This document shows, piece by piece, positions 8,050 to 16,646 of a stretch of DNA of 64,000 nt. The position numbers and the translations under genes were made by a program. The stretch lies in contig JAQBYN010000013.1 of the NCBI GenBank assembly GCA_027622715.1, forward strand, positions 1 through 64,000, in the 5' to 3' direction. The notes under the pieces were generated by a model, which saw only the letters and a list, made by a program, of their open reading frames with translations, searched no databases and was not told where the DNA came from. Source of the DNA: Pseudomonadota bacterium (GTDB lineage Bacteria > Pseudomonadota > Alphaproteobacteria > SHVP01). Position 1 is the first letter of the stretch, and every line of letters begins with the position of its first letter.

Positions 8050-8814
8050 ATGAAAGGCAGTAACGCACCGGCATGGATGGTCACGTTTGCGGACCTTGCG
8101 CTGTTGTTGATGGCGTTTTTCGTGTTGATGATGTCATTTTCCTCAGTCGATTTGGCCAAGTATAGAAACGTCTCGGAGTCGATGAGCGAAGCGTTTAACG
8201 ATGCGTTAGGCGCATTTGACAAGCCCCTCGCCGGTCGGATCGGAGACGAGAAAGCCGATTCCGATACCTTCAACAAAGAGGCGGGCAACGCGGCGTCTCA
8301 AATTGGTGAGAGCGAAGACGAGACTCGTCAAAAAATGGAAGAGACTTTTTCCACGCTGAAGTCGGTTCTCCGCAAAGAAGTGACTGAGGGAAAAGTTTCG
8401 GTCGAGAGCAGCGGCAATTCGGTGATCATCCGGTTTGACGATTCGGCGTACTTCACCGCCGGTAGCGAGGGGTTGTCGCCGGCGATGGCGCCCGTGCTGC
8501 AGCGCGTCGCGAGTGTCTTGCTAGAAAGCCCGGGCACCATCGTTGTCGAAGGGCACACCGATAGTCAGCCAATTTCAACGGAACGTTTCAGGTCCAACTG
8601 GGATTTATCCACCGCGCGCGCGGCTTCGGTTGTGACGGAACTTCTACAATTCGCGCCAATAGCAAGTGACAGGGTTGTCGTTCAGGGGCACTCGGACACC
8701 AAGCCGGTGGCGCCGAATGACACCGCAGAAAATCGGGCCAAGAATCGGCGGGTCGAGATTCATATCATCAGCGATAACGGTCAGACGACTACGCTGTCGG
8801 TCCCAACCCGGTAG
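8050..8814 (+). CDS. motB: Flagellar motor stator protein MotB
   Basis: The partner of MotA, anchoring the stator to peptidoglycan. A single helix at about residues 8-30 starts with WMVTFADLALLLMAFFVLM, and its Asp (residue 15) is the ion-binding residue known for MotB/PomB. An unusually short N-terminus of about 8 residues precedes it. An acidic, probably helical plug/linker region (residues 40-125) follows. The OmpA-type peptidoglycan-binding domain fills residues 130-250 with GHTDSQPIS and NRRVEIHI. It is spaced 5 bases from motA, and its 3' end stops one base short of a convergent MFS gene. Confidence 0.92.
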   Translation: MKGSNAPAWMVTFADLALLLMAFFVLMMSFSSVDLAKYRNVSESMSEAFNDALGAFDKPLAGRIGDEKADSDTFNKEAGNAASQIGESEDETRQKMEETFSTLKSVLRKEVTEGKVSVESSGNSVIIRFDDSAYFTAGSEGLSPAMAPVLQRVASVLLESPGTIVVEGHTDSQPISTERFRSNWDLSTARAASVVTELLQFAPIASDRVVVQGHSDTKPVAPNDTAENRAKNRRVEIHIISDNGQTTTLSVPTR

Positions 8815-8815
8815 G

Positions 8816-10030
8816 TCAATCCGCTGGGCTTTCGCGCTGGCGCCGACGTATCGCGAAGAATAACCCGACGAACACCATTGCGGTGCCGAGGACGGCGTAT
8901 GCGGTCCCGATATTCCAGGCTTCAGCGATGGGTTGGCTGACCAGCGGCGACAGAAAATGGCCGACAAAGATGCTCGTCGCCAAGCCGCCCAGAATCCGCC
9001 CGCGCACTCGAGCCGGCGCAATGTCGATCACCCAAAGTGAAAGATTCGGCATAAGTAAGCCTAGGCATGCGCCCGTCAGGCTGAGTACGAACAAAATCGG
9101 AACCAAGCCTGTCACGACGGTCATCAACCAATAACTCGCGCCAAAGCCGACAAACGCAATAATGAATATAGAATCACGACTAAAGGTTCGTCGAAACCAA
9201 GAAAACGTGAACATGGAGACAGTCGCCGATGCGAAAGAGATAAGCGCCATCGCTAGGCCAGCCACCGTCGGGCTGAAGACGCCAACATCGCGGAGGAAGA
9301 ATGCGAGTTGGGTCGGGCCCATGTAGAACGCAACACTTTGAAGAACACCAATGCCGTAAAGCATCGCGATTACGAAATAGGGAACCGACGGTCCGCGAGA
9401 TGTCTCCGCGTCGTCAAGCGGCCTGTTTCGATCTGGCTCAAAAATATAAATCAGTGCCAATGGCAAGATCGCAAAGGCGAGCAGATAGACCAAAAAGGGG
9501 GCGCGCCAATCGAAGGAAGCCAAGATTCCGCCGAGGGTAAGAAAAACGACGCCGCCGTACTGAATGAACCCTTGGCGGAATCCCATGAAGCGCTCGCGGA
9601 CCCGGCCCGAAAAATAGTCGCCCATCAGTGTTGAGGAGACTGTCATGACTCCGGTGACCCCAAGACCGAGAAACGCGCGACTGATCAGAATGCCACTCAG
9701 CGAGGTGAGAAAGAATCCTGCCGAACCAGCAATGCCATAGAGAACGATGCCGCTAACGAGGGGCCGTTTCCGGCCAAAACGATCGACGATAAACCCGGCA
9801 AACGGCGCAAAGGTCGCGATTACGATAGACGGCAGCGTGATGAGAAAACGGCTCAGATATTCCACGTTCGGGGAACCCGCAAAGTGATCGGCAAGCGCGG
9901 GCAATGCGGGGGCGATCGTGGCTCCCGCCATAACAGTCATCGTACCCGTCATGAGGAGCGTGAACCGGACGGCCATGCGCTGGTCCTGGTCGGTTTGCGG
10001 CAGGCTTGACGGGGCGCCGTTTTCAACCAT
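8816..10030 (-). CDS. MFS transporter (tandem copy 2)
   Basis: A 12-helix major facilitator transporter of 404 residues. The loop after helix 2 has DRFGRKRPL, the classic MFS motif A. The ORF track begins further upstream at 10141, but that would overlap the preceding gene by 119 bases. The ATG at 10030 lies within ATGGTTGA, overlapping the upstream stop by 8 bases, and the resulting N-terminus aligns with that of the neighbour. Substrate is unknown, and drug or metabolite export is typical of this branch. It is clearly homologous to the adjacent upstream transporter along its length, so the pair looks like a tandem duplication. Confidence 0.88.
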   Translation of the reverse strand: MVENGAPSSLPQTDQDQRMAVRFTLLMTGTMTVMAGATIAPALPALADHFAGSPNVEYLSRFLITLPSIVIATFAPFAGFIVDRFGRKRPLVSGIVLYGIAGSAGFFLTSLSGILISRAFLGLGVTGVMTVSSTLMGDYFSGRVRERFMGFRQGFIQYGGVVFLTLGGILASFDWRAPFLVYLLAFAILPLALIYIFEPDRNRPLDDAETSRGPSVPYFVIAMLYGIGVLQSVAFYMGPTQLAFFLRDVGVFSPTVAGLAMALISFASATVSMFTFSWFRRTFSRDSIFIIAFVGFGASYWLMTVVTGLVPILFVLSLTGACLGLLMPNLSLWVIDIAPARVRGRILGGLATSIFVGHFLSPLVSQPIAEAWNIGTAYAVLGTAMVFVGLFFAIRRRQRESPAD

Positions 10031-11216
10031 GTGCTCGATCGCCTTTTCTCGAATTCCCTCGAACGACAAAGACGACTGATACGACGAGCAATAGACCGGC
10101 CGCGGTAAGAAAGGCCGTTGAAAGACCGGAAGCCTTAGCAATCGTCTGGCTAACGAGTGGTGAAATGAAGAAACCCATCATGATCGCGGTGGCTTGCCCA
10201 CCCATGATTCGGCCGCGGACGCGTAGGGGAGCGAGTTCCAAGAGTCGAATGGAGAAGTTGGCGGTCGTCGAACCCTGACCGGCGCCGAACAGAATGAGAC
10301 CGACAAACAAGACCGGCAGACTTCCGGCGAACCCCATCACGAGGAAGCCGACGGCGCTAAGCGCAAAACCGTAAATAAACATTGTATCAATCGCCAGATG
10401 CCGACGGATGCGCCCGTAGAACAGCGCGGTGGTGGCTGTGGCGAGAGCCGAGGCCGCGACGCCGACGCCGGAGAGCGCCGGATCGGAAAAACCCATCTCG
10501 ATTAAGTAGAACGGAATCTGGGTGGGGATCATGTAGAAAGTGATGCCGAAGATAAACGCGGCGAAATACACCCAGCCAATTTCCAACCAGGGGATCGGTT
10601 CCGGTTTTCCGGCGGAATCCGATCCGCGGTGAACGCCTGGTCCCGGCTCAACGATGTACCGAAGGATTAGCGGCAAGACGGCCAGGGAAACGAGATAGAT
10701 AAAAAATGGTGCCCGCCAGTCGACGGTGGCGACCACGCCGCCTAGCACCAGGTAGATCACGCCGCCGAAATTATTCGAGGCGTTGCGGTATCCCATAAAA
10801 CGGTTGCGGGTCGGGCCAGAAAAGTAATCGCCGACCAGCGTGCCAACCGAGGTCATGATCGCGGCTGTCGCGACACCAAGGAACGCGCGGGAAATCAAGA
10901 TTGCCGTGATCGAGTCGACTATCGCGCCGCTTGTGCCCGCAACGGCATAGAGAACGACCCCGCCAATGAGCAATTTGCGCCGACCGAACTTGTCGATGAT
11001 GTAGCCGGCGAACGGCGCGAGGATCGCCATAAACAGAGAGGGGACGGTAATGATGAAACGCGAAAGGTAATCGATCCGGGGAACGTCGGAGAAATGTTGC
11101 TCGAGCGCCGGCAGGGAGGGTGCCACAACGGCGCCTGCCATCACCGCAAGGCTTGCCGTCATCAAGAGTGTGAAGCGCACGGCGGCGGTCGGAGATTGAT
11201 CGGCGACTTGAGGCAT
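10023..11216 (-). CDS. MFS transporter (tandem copy 1)
   Basis: A 397-residue major facilitator protein, the first gene of a two-gene unit. Shared landmarks with the following gene include AVRFTLLMT at the start of helix 1, YLSRFIIT, DKFGRRKLL (motif A), LISRAFLG, GDYFSG, FMGYR and VDWRAPFFIYL. Because both copies keep all helices and motifs, both are probably functional and may have diverged in substrate. The translational overlap with the second copy suggests coupled production, possibly as partners or heteromers, although MFS proteins usually act alone. The region upstream to the next gene (11217-11311) shows no clear promoter. Confidence 0.88.
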   Translation of the reverse strand: MPQVADQSPTAAVRFTLLMTASLAVMAGAVVAPSLPALEQHFSDVPRIDYLSRFIITVPSLFMAILAPFAGYIIDKFGRRKLLIGGVVLYAVAGTSGAIVDSITAILISRAFLGVATAAIMTSVGTLVGDYFSGPTRNRFMGYRNASNNFGGVIYLVLGGVVATVDWRAPFFIYLVSLAVLPLILRYIVEPGPGVHRGSDSAGKPEPIPWLEIGWVYFAAFIFGITFYMIPTQIPFYLIEMGFSDPALSGVGVAASALATATTALFYGRIRRHLAIDTMFIYGFALSAVGFLVMGFAGSLPVLFVGLILFGAGQGSTTANFSIRLLELAPLRVRGRIMGGQATAIMMGFFISPLVSQTIAKASGLSTAFLTAAGLLLVVSVVFVVRGNSRKGDRAHG

Positions 11217-11311
11217 GAATTCTCGGGCCGCCGAAAGGGCGTATTCGGACTATGGTGAAAGTATCGGGGTTGTCACCAATGCCCGATCCATTGATCGCCG
11301 AGCGGACAGAA

Positions 11312-12463
11312 TTAGAGCGACGCAAACACGGCGTCGACGAGCGCCGCTCCACGCGGCCCGAGTTCCAGACTATCGTGCATGTAATTAGGGGTGTAGCCGA
11401 ACGAGATTCCGTTACTGATGTCGCCAAACCCAAATGCCCCGCCTGCACCCCAATGGCCAAATGTCTTGGGGTTTGGCCCCATCGGAAAGGTTGGATTGTT
11501 AATTTCGTAGCCCAGCGCAAAGCGCACCGGCTTGCCCAGAACGGGGTCGTCGCCATCGCTTTCACACTGGAACTCAACCGCTCGGTCGCGGGTCTGGGTG
11601 CTCATTATTTTGACCCCATTGAGTTCGCCGCCGGCCCGCAGCATCTCGAACAACCCGGCGATCGCCCTGGCATTCCCGTGACCCTGCCCGGAACCCACCT
11701 CATTTGAGCGCCAGCCATTGGAATTGAAATCTTCGTTCGGACCAAAGCCCTGCATGGTTCGTGCGAACAGCGTGTCCGGATTCTTTTCGACTTCCTCAAA
11801 AAGGGCGCGCGGACTGTTTTTCTGGAGGACGGTTGCGCAACGACTCTTTTCGTCCACCGTCAAAGCAAAATTATAGTCGAGGCCGAGCGGCCCGCAGAGT
11901 TCCTCCCGGTTGAACTGGCCGATCCGTTTGCCGGTCAGCCGGTAAACCAATCCGCCCATCAGGTAACCATAGGTCATGTTGAGATAGACCGGCTTGTCGC
12001 CCGGTTCCCAGTTCGGTCGGGTCTCTTCAATCGCTTCGATCATGATATCCCAGTTGTAGAGATCCCCCGGGCTGAGGCGACGGTCGACATATGAGATGGC
12101 GCAGCGGTGATCGAGAAGGTGCCGAACGAGAATCCCGTCTTTGCCGTTCTGGCCAAATTCCGGCCAATACTTGGCGACCGGCTCATCCAAATCCACCATC
12201 CCACGGTCGACCAACATATGGCCCATCGTCGACACCAGCGCCTTGGACACCGAAAACGTCGAGACGATTGTGTCTTTTTCCCATTTACGCCCGGTGTTAG
12301 GGTCGGCTAGCCCGCCCCAGAGGTCCACCACCTTTTGGCCGTCCGCGTAAACGCATACCGCACAACCAACCTCCCTGCCGTTATCGAGGAGCCCAGCCAA
12401 CACGTCCTTGACGCCTTGGAACTGAGGCGCACAAGTGCCCAAAACAGACGTTCTATCATTCAT
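11312..12463 (-). CDS. Serine hydrolase of the class C beta-lactamase / EstB esterase family
   Basis: A 383-residue protein with the SxxK nucleophile motif as SVSK at residues 71-74 (STFSVSKAL). A Tyr-containing NMTYGYLMGGLV region sits at the position of the general base. Near the C-terminus, GHWGAGGAFGFGD corresponds to the HxG-type third motif. No signal peptide is visible, so it is probably cytosolic and acts as an esterase, D-aminopeptidase or amide hydrolase rather than as a true beta-lactamase. The substrate cannot be told. It is codirectional with the MFS pair, and 95 bases separate it from the first transporter. Confidence 0.83.
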   Translation of the reverse strand: MNDRTSVLGTCAPQFQGVKDVLAGLLDNGREVGCAVCVYADGQKVVDLWGGLADPNTGRKWEKDTIVSTFSVSKALVSTMGHMLVDRGMVDLDEPVAKYWPEFGQNGKDGILVRHLLDHRCAISYVDRRLSPGDLYNWDIMIEAIEETRPNWEPGDKPVYLNMTYGYLMGGLVYRLTGKRIGQFNREELCGPLGLDYNFALTVDEKSRCATVLQKNSPRALFEEVEKNPDTLFARTMQGFGPNEDFNSNGWRSNEVGSGQGHGNARAIAGLFEMLRAGGELNGVKIMSTQTRDRAVEFQCESDGDDPVLGKPVRFALGYEINNPTFPMGPNPKTFGHWGAGGAFGFGDISNGISFGYTPNYMHDSLELGPRGAALVDAVFASL

Positions 12464-12651
12464 CTCTGGTCTCTCTTTTCTCGCCGACGACCGACCAACT
12501 TGGTTTGCATTACATCATGCATGCGCTGGCGTTGGAATGGGACGACATGGGGCAGGGAGCGAGTTTGTCATAGGGTAACCAGGCCGGATTCTTGAACCCC
12601 GCGTACCACCGGCGACGGTCAAGCGCCCGGCCGACACGGGCCCCGTCGCGA

Positions 12652-13512
12652 CTAGTTCAGAAGTTGTACGTCGACGAAGACGGTGCGGCGCGCTTCGCGA
12701 CCCCCTTGAACGGCTGTTACGATCGTCCGCGATGTGCCGCTCGAGAGGCCGCTCTCAGGATCGATCAAGCCGAATCCTGCAGCTTCCATGATCAAGCGAT
12801 TTGCGCCGGATCGCGCCTCTAATCTTCCGTTTAATTCGACGACGAGCCACGCGCGACCCGACACAGTGGTCAACCCTTTCACGCTGGTAGCAAAGGTATT
12901 CTCGACAATCTCACTCTCTGGGTTGCCCAGGATTCCGCGAACTTGCGCCTCCAAAAGGCGGTGATATGAATCTATTTCAAACACCGAGGCGCCGACGTCG
13001 AGTGGGCGATCCGAGTAGGCAAGGTCGGCGGCGAAAAGATCAACCCAGAGCTGATGTTGCGGCGTTCCCGGCACCGGCGGCGCAATGCCCAGAGCTTGGA
13101 AACCAGGGAAGGTGACGCTCAAGTTACTGACGTTCCCGCCGTGCGAATCCGACCGGCCTTCGACGATGACTAGGGGTTGCCCGGCGGTCATGTGCTGATC
13201 GTTGAGTGTTAGCTCGCTGACGGCGAAGCGCCGGTTCACACCGCCACCCGCCTCGGAAACCGCGCCGGTGAACGTGGTAACGAGTGATTCGCGTTGTCCG
13301 TCGGGCAAAATACTTAGGGTCTCGACCGTGCCGACAATGCCGGACTTGGGCCCCCAAGCCACGGCCACGGGTTGTTGAATCTCTTCGACAATGCCGGTGA
13401 AGCCGCCGATCCCTTTTTGAGGGTCGAAACGCGACAAATCTTGCGCGACCGCGGTCGTTACGCCAGCAAGTACCAGGCAGACAGCCGCTACGGTTAGCGT
13501 TGCGGTACGCAT
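12652..13512 (-). CDS. Hypothetical secreted protein
   Basis: I do not recognise the family. From the ATG at 13512 the product is 286 residues and begins with a clean signal peptide (hydrophobic residues 5-20, cleavage likely after AVA at about residue 23), so export to the periplasm or beyond is likely. The ORF track starts 12 bases upstream at a TTG, which is less likely. The mature part is rich in beta-prone stretches with no cysteines and no clear repeats. Features include a GFTGIVEEI start, EGRSDSHGG near the middle, and a C-terminal VTAVQGGREARRTVFVDV strand pair. It is divergent from the DMT permease gene (112 bases). Confidence 0.6.
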   Translation of the reverse strand: MRTATLTVAAVCLVLAGVTTAVAQDLSRFDPQKGIGGFTGIVEEIQQPVAVAWGPKSGIVGTVETLSILPDGQRESLVTTFTGAVSEAGGGVNRRFAVSELTLNDQHMTAGQPLVIVEGRSDSHGGNVSNLSVTFPGFQALGIAPPVPGTPQHQLWVDLFAADLAYSDRPLDVGASVFEIDSYHRLLEAQVRGILGNPESEIVENTFATSVKGLTTVSGRAWLVVELNGRLEARSGANRLIMEAAGFGLIDPESGLSSGTSRTIVTAVQGGREARRTVFVDVQLLN

Positions 13513-13624
13513 GTGATCCCCCAATCGCGAACATTAGATCAGGGCGAGGGGTGGCTGACCAGCATCTAGCCATTTACCGCAACAACAAATATCGACACTG
13601 TGCGGGCCCGATCGGAACCAAACC

Positions 13625-14542
13625 ATGACCCCCCCACCCCCTGATAGGCCAGCGGCAGGAATCGGTTACATCGTCGTCGCGATGGCTCTTTTTAGCGGCA
13701 TGGATGCTGTGGCGAAATGGCTGGTTGATGACTTCTCGATCTTTCAAATTCTTGCGTTACGAGGAATTTTTTCAATCGGGCTTCTGCTCCCATTCCTGGT
13801 GCGAAGTTACGGTATCGCGGGAATAATGCGCACGCAGAATCTAAAAGGTCAGGTTCTTCGTTCGCTGTTCGGCGTCGGCGCGATGTTCGGCTTTTTTAGT
13901 GCGCTGCGCGAAATGCAACTTGCCGACGCGACAGCCATTGGGTTCTCCGGTTCTCTGTTCATGGCTGCGCTTGCGGTCCCGTTGCTACGTGAACGGGTCG
14001 GTCCACGCCGGTGGATGGCGATCCTTTTTGGGTTTTGCGGCGTTCTCATCATTGTCCAGCCGGGGACGTCGAGTTTTAAGGTCGCGTCCCTGCTCGTGGT
14101 TCTATCGGCCCTCTTGTACGCGTTGATGATGATCAGCACCCGCTGGCTCAGCAGGACCGAGACCAACGCCAGCATGGTCTTTTACCACGCGCTCGTTTCG
14201 ACCTTGATCGGTTTGGTCGCGCTACCCTTCCTTTGGGTCTCACCGTCGCCGACCGAGTGGGGGCTCTTCGCGACCATGGGGGTCCTTGGCACCCTCGCTC
14301 ACCTCGCAATCGCTCAGGCGTTTAGGCTTGCCCAAGTGGCCGTTGTCGGCCCCTTCGAATACAGCACGCTGCTGTGGGCGACGATCATTGGTTTTGTCGT
14401 TTGGCACGAGGTTCCAGGGGCGAACGTTTGGTATGGATCATCGATGCTGGTCGTCGCCGGAGTCTACATCCTGTACCGCGAAGCAAAATTATCTTCACAG
14501 GCGCGCCGCGCTGTCCGCGACGCCGCAGCGATTACGAAGTAG
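13625..14542 (+). CDS. DMT-superfamily (EamA) permease
   Basis: A ten-helix inner-membrane transporter of 305 residues with the two-fold EamA repeat. The first half (residues 13-145) starts with GYIVVAMALFSGMDAVAKWL and holds FFSALREMQLADATAIGFSGSLFMAAL. The second half (155-290) repeats the pattern with FRLAQVAVVGPFEYSTLLWATIIG and ends with a Lys/Arg-rich tail. The family exports amino acids, nucleosides or other metabolites, and the substrate here is unknown. The 3' end overlaps the convergent unknown gene by 11 bases, so no terminator fits between them. Confidence 0.85.
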   Translation: MTPPPPDRPAAGIGYIVVAMALFSGMDAVAKWLVDDFSIFQILALRGIFSIGLLLPFLVRSYGIAGIMRTQNLKGQVLRSLFGVGAMFGFFSALREMQLADATAIGFSGSLFMAALAVPLLRERVGPRRWMAILFGFCGVLIIVQPGTSSFKVASLLVVLSALLYALMMISTRWLSRTETNASMVFYHALVSTLIGLVALPFLWVSPSPTEWGLFATMGVLGTLAHLAIAQAFRLAQVAVVGPFEYSTLLWATIIGFVVWHEVPGANVWYGSSMLVVAGVYILYREAKLSSQARRAVRDAAAITK

Positions 14543-15221
14543 AGGCACCGTCGTATTCGGCCAAGACGTAGGTGGTCTTCAACAAGTCCCAACGAATCTT
14601 GACGAACAGCAGATCTTCGCCGTGATACCAAACGTGCTCCGGCGGCCGCCCCGATTCGCGTAAGGGAAAGACGAAGTGCTTGGTCTGGAAGGTGCCGGCG
14701 GGCACCGATACCTCCTCATCACCGACCAATTGGGCGCGGAAATTGCCACGACCGATCATCGGGCCCGAGGCGCCATTCGATAGAGGCGAGCTCATGATCG
14801 AGGCCCAGCCTTGGTCTGTATCGGAACTACGCCAGTCCCAAGCCCCGAGGTGCCAAATGTCACACACCACGGGATGCGGACCAAACGATCGGGGCCATTC
14901 GTCAACTGGGACTTGTTGCGAAATACGCCCTTCGCCGGTGGTATGCGCTTCGCACTCAACCACGTCCGGCCCGAAACGAAACCACGCGGACCCCATGAGT
15001 TTCTCTTCCACTGTCAATCGAACGTACGAGTCGATCGGAAGCCATGCTTTATCGACCGTATAAATGACATCACGAAGAATTCGGGTGTCATCCATTTCAC
15101 ATTGCGATCGGAGTGTACGTGTGCCGTCAGGCTGGACCGTTACAGTGAACCACTCGCGGCCGCGTTCGCCGATGTCGTCGTGGATATAATCAATCCTGCC
15201 ACTGTAGGTTCGGTGTTTCAT
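14532..15221 (-). CDS. Unknown protein, paralogue A of a family flanking the NUDIX gene
   Basis: No family is recognised with certainty. The 229-residue cytosolic-type protein has no signal peptide or transmembrane helix. It is plainly homologous to the gene at 15864-16544: both share HRTYSxxI at the start, GERGREW, CEMDDxxILRDV, GSAWFRF, GRISQ, NGASGPMIG and a C-terminal PAGTFxxxH followed by LLxVKxRxD. The C-terminal layout recalls DUF3108-like beta proteins, which is only an inference. The gene is convergent with the DMT permease and divergent from the NUDIX gene. The start ATG lies within the conserved N-terminus shared by both copies. Confidence 0.7.
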   Translation of the reverse strand: MKHRTYSGRIDYIHDDIGERGREWFTVTVQPDGTRTLRSQCEMDDTRILRDVIYTVDKAWLPIDSYVRLTVEEKLMGSAWFRFGPDVVECEAHTTGEGRISQQVPVDEWPRSFGPHPVVCDIWHLGAWDWRSSDTDQGWASIMSSPLSNGASGPMIGRGNFRAQLVGDEEVSVPAGTFQTKHFVFPLRESGRPPEHVWYHGEDLLFVKIRWDLLKTTYVLAEYDGASTS

Positions 15222-15293
15222 GACGCACTCCTGTTGTGTCAGGGTCTGAACTTAGGCGACGCTCCGGCATGTGGACTGGTACCAGGAGAAATG

Positions 15294-15860
15294 ATGTCTC
15301 GCAGCGCACAAATCATCGAACGGAAGCCGGTTTACGAGGGATACTTCGACCTTCATGAAGTGACGTTCCAGCATACCATGGTCAGCGGCGTCATGAGTCC
15401 CGCGATCACCCGGCTGGTGTTGGAGGTCGGCGAGGTCGCGGCAGGGCTTCTTGTGGATCGGACGCGCCGTAGAGTCGTTCTTATTGAACAATTTCGGCTC
15501 CCGGCATTGGCCAAGGACGGCGGTTGGCTCGTCGAGGTTGTCGCCGGCCGGGTCGACCAGGGTGAAACGGTTGAGGAGGCGTTTCGGCGGGAATCAATCG
15601 AAGAAACGGGCTACGACGTCGCCAACCTACAGCAAATCCTCCGCTTCTATTCGGCCAGCGGCACACTGGCCGAGCACATGACATTGTTCTGTGCGGATAT
15701 CGCGGATCGGATCAACGAAGGCGGCGGCACCGACGCAGACGAGGACATTCGGGTGCTGGATTGGCGCTATGATGAGTTCTTCGCCGCAATCGACGCTGGG
15801 CGCATCATCGACGCCAAAACAATTATCGCCGGACAGTGGCTACGGCAGCATTTGAGCTAA
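15294..15860 (+). CDS. NUDIX hydrolase, ADP-ribose pyrophosphatase-like
   Basis: A hydrolase of nucleoside diphosphates linked to another moiety, of 188 residues. The NUDIX box is complete: GRVDQGETVEEAFRRESIEETGY fits GX5EX7REUXEEXGU, supplying the metal-binding glutamates. The preceding VVLIEQFRLPA matches the ADP-ribose/NDP-sugar branch (NudF/YffH type). The ORF track extends 160 codons upstream, but that would run antisense through paralogue A. AGGAG at 15284-15288 sits 5 bases before the ATG at 15294 and only 2 before that at 15291, so 15294 is preferred. It lies between two copies of an unknown family, which may be a functional link. Confidence 0.85.
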   Translation: MSRSAQIIERKPVYEGYFDLHEVTFQHTMVSGVMSPAITRLVLEVGEVAAGLLVDRTRRRVVLIEQFRLPALAKDGGWLVEVVAGRVDQGETVEEAFRRESIEETGYDVANLQQILRFYSASGTLAEHMTLFCADIADRINEGGGTDADEDIRVLDWRYDEFFAAIDAGRIIDAKTIIAGQWLRQHLS

Positions 15861-15863
15861 GTC

Positions 15864-16544
15864 TTAGCCAGCCGTCCCGTCGTACTCTTGCAGCAGATAC
15901 GTGGACGAAAGAACATCGAACCGCATTTTGACGAGCAAGCGGTCGTTCAAGGTGCACCAGGCATCCATGCGATCTTGCCCCTCCTTGTCGACATAGGTGA
16001 CGTGTTCGCATTCGAAAGTCCCGGCCGGGCACTCGATCGTTTCTATGCCTTGGTACCGGAAACGGTGATGCGATATCCCGATCATCGGACCAGAGGCGCC
16101 GTTTGGCAGCGGCGAACAGCTGGCCGACGTAAAGGGCTGAATTTTCCCCGGCATGCTGCGATCGATGTTGGCAAAATGCCAGACATCGCAGGCGACCGGG
16201 TGAGTGATAAATGAGTGCGGCGGTTCGTCAAATTCCACGGTTTGAGAAATCCGTCCTTCGTTCGCCGTGAAACCTTCGCATTCGACGCGTCGGCCATCGA
16301 AACGAAACCAGGCCGATCCAAGAAAGGTGTCCATCACCGAAACTCGAACGAATGCGTCCTTGGGCCGCCAATTGGCCTCAACGGTCGTCGTGACATCCCG
16401 AAGAATTTGCGAATCGTCCATCTCGCACCGAGCTCGAATGGTGCGATCACCGTTTCCGTGAACCGTAACGGTGCACCATTCGCGGCCCCGCTCACCGGCG
16501 TCACCAAGGTATTGAATCTTGTAGCTATAGGTCCTGTGCTGCAT
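15864..16544 (-). CDS. Unknown protein, paralogue B of a family flanking the NUDIX gene
   Basis: A homologue of the 14532-15221 product, 226 residues, similar over the entire length with only small gaps. No signal peptide or transmembrane segments. Shared motifs include GERGREW, CEMDD, GSAWFRF, GRISQ, HPVxCDxWH and PNGASGPMIG. The conserved His-Pro-Val and Cys-Asp-x-Trp-His cluster might bind a ligand or metal, which is inference. The ORF track begins at 16655, but the ATG at 16544 gives an N-terminus aligned to paralogue A and avoids overlap with the divergent NAD(P)-binding gene. Its stop is 3 bases from the convergent NUDIX stop. Confidence 0.7.
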   Translation of the reverse strand: MQHRTYSYKIQYLGDAGERGREWCTVTVHGNGDRTIRARCEMDDSQILRDVTTTVEANWRPKDAFVRVSVMDTFLGSAWFRFDGRRVECEGFTANEGRISQTVEFDEPPHSFITHPVACDVWHFANIDRSMPGKIQPFTSASCSPLPNGASGPMIGISHHRFRYQGIETIECPAGTFECEHVTYVDKEGQDRMDAWCTLNDRLLVKMRFDVLSSTYLLQEYDGTAG

Positions 16545-16646
16545 TTGGGTCACTCGAACTATGGTTCGTTGCAAAAAAACGACGTACGACTTAGCCGCAC
16601 CCGCGGCTAGTCTGGTGCGAAGAATTGACCGCCACTGGGAGGGAGC

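Noticed and set aside
14811-15293. Upstream extension of the NUDIX ORF
   Set aside because: It runs antisense through paralogue A and lacks NUDIX features. AGGAG before 15294 marks the true start.
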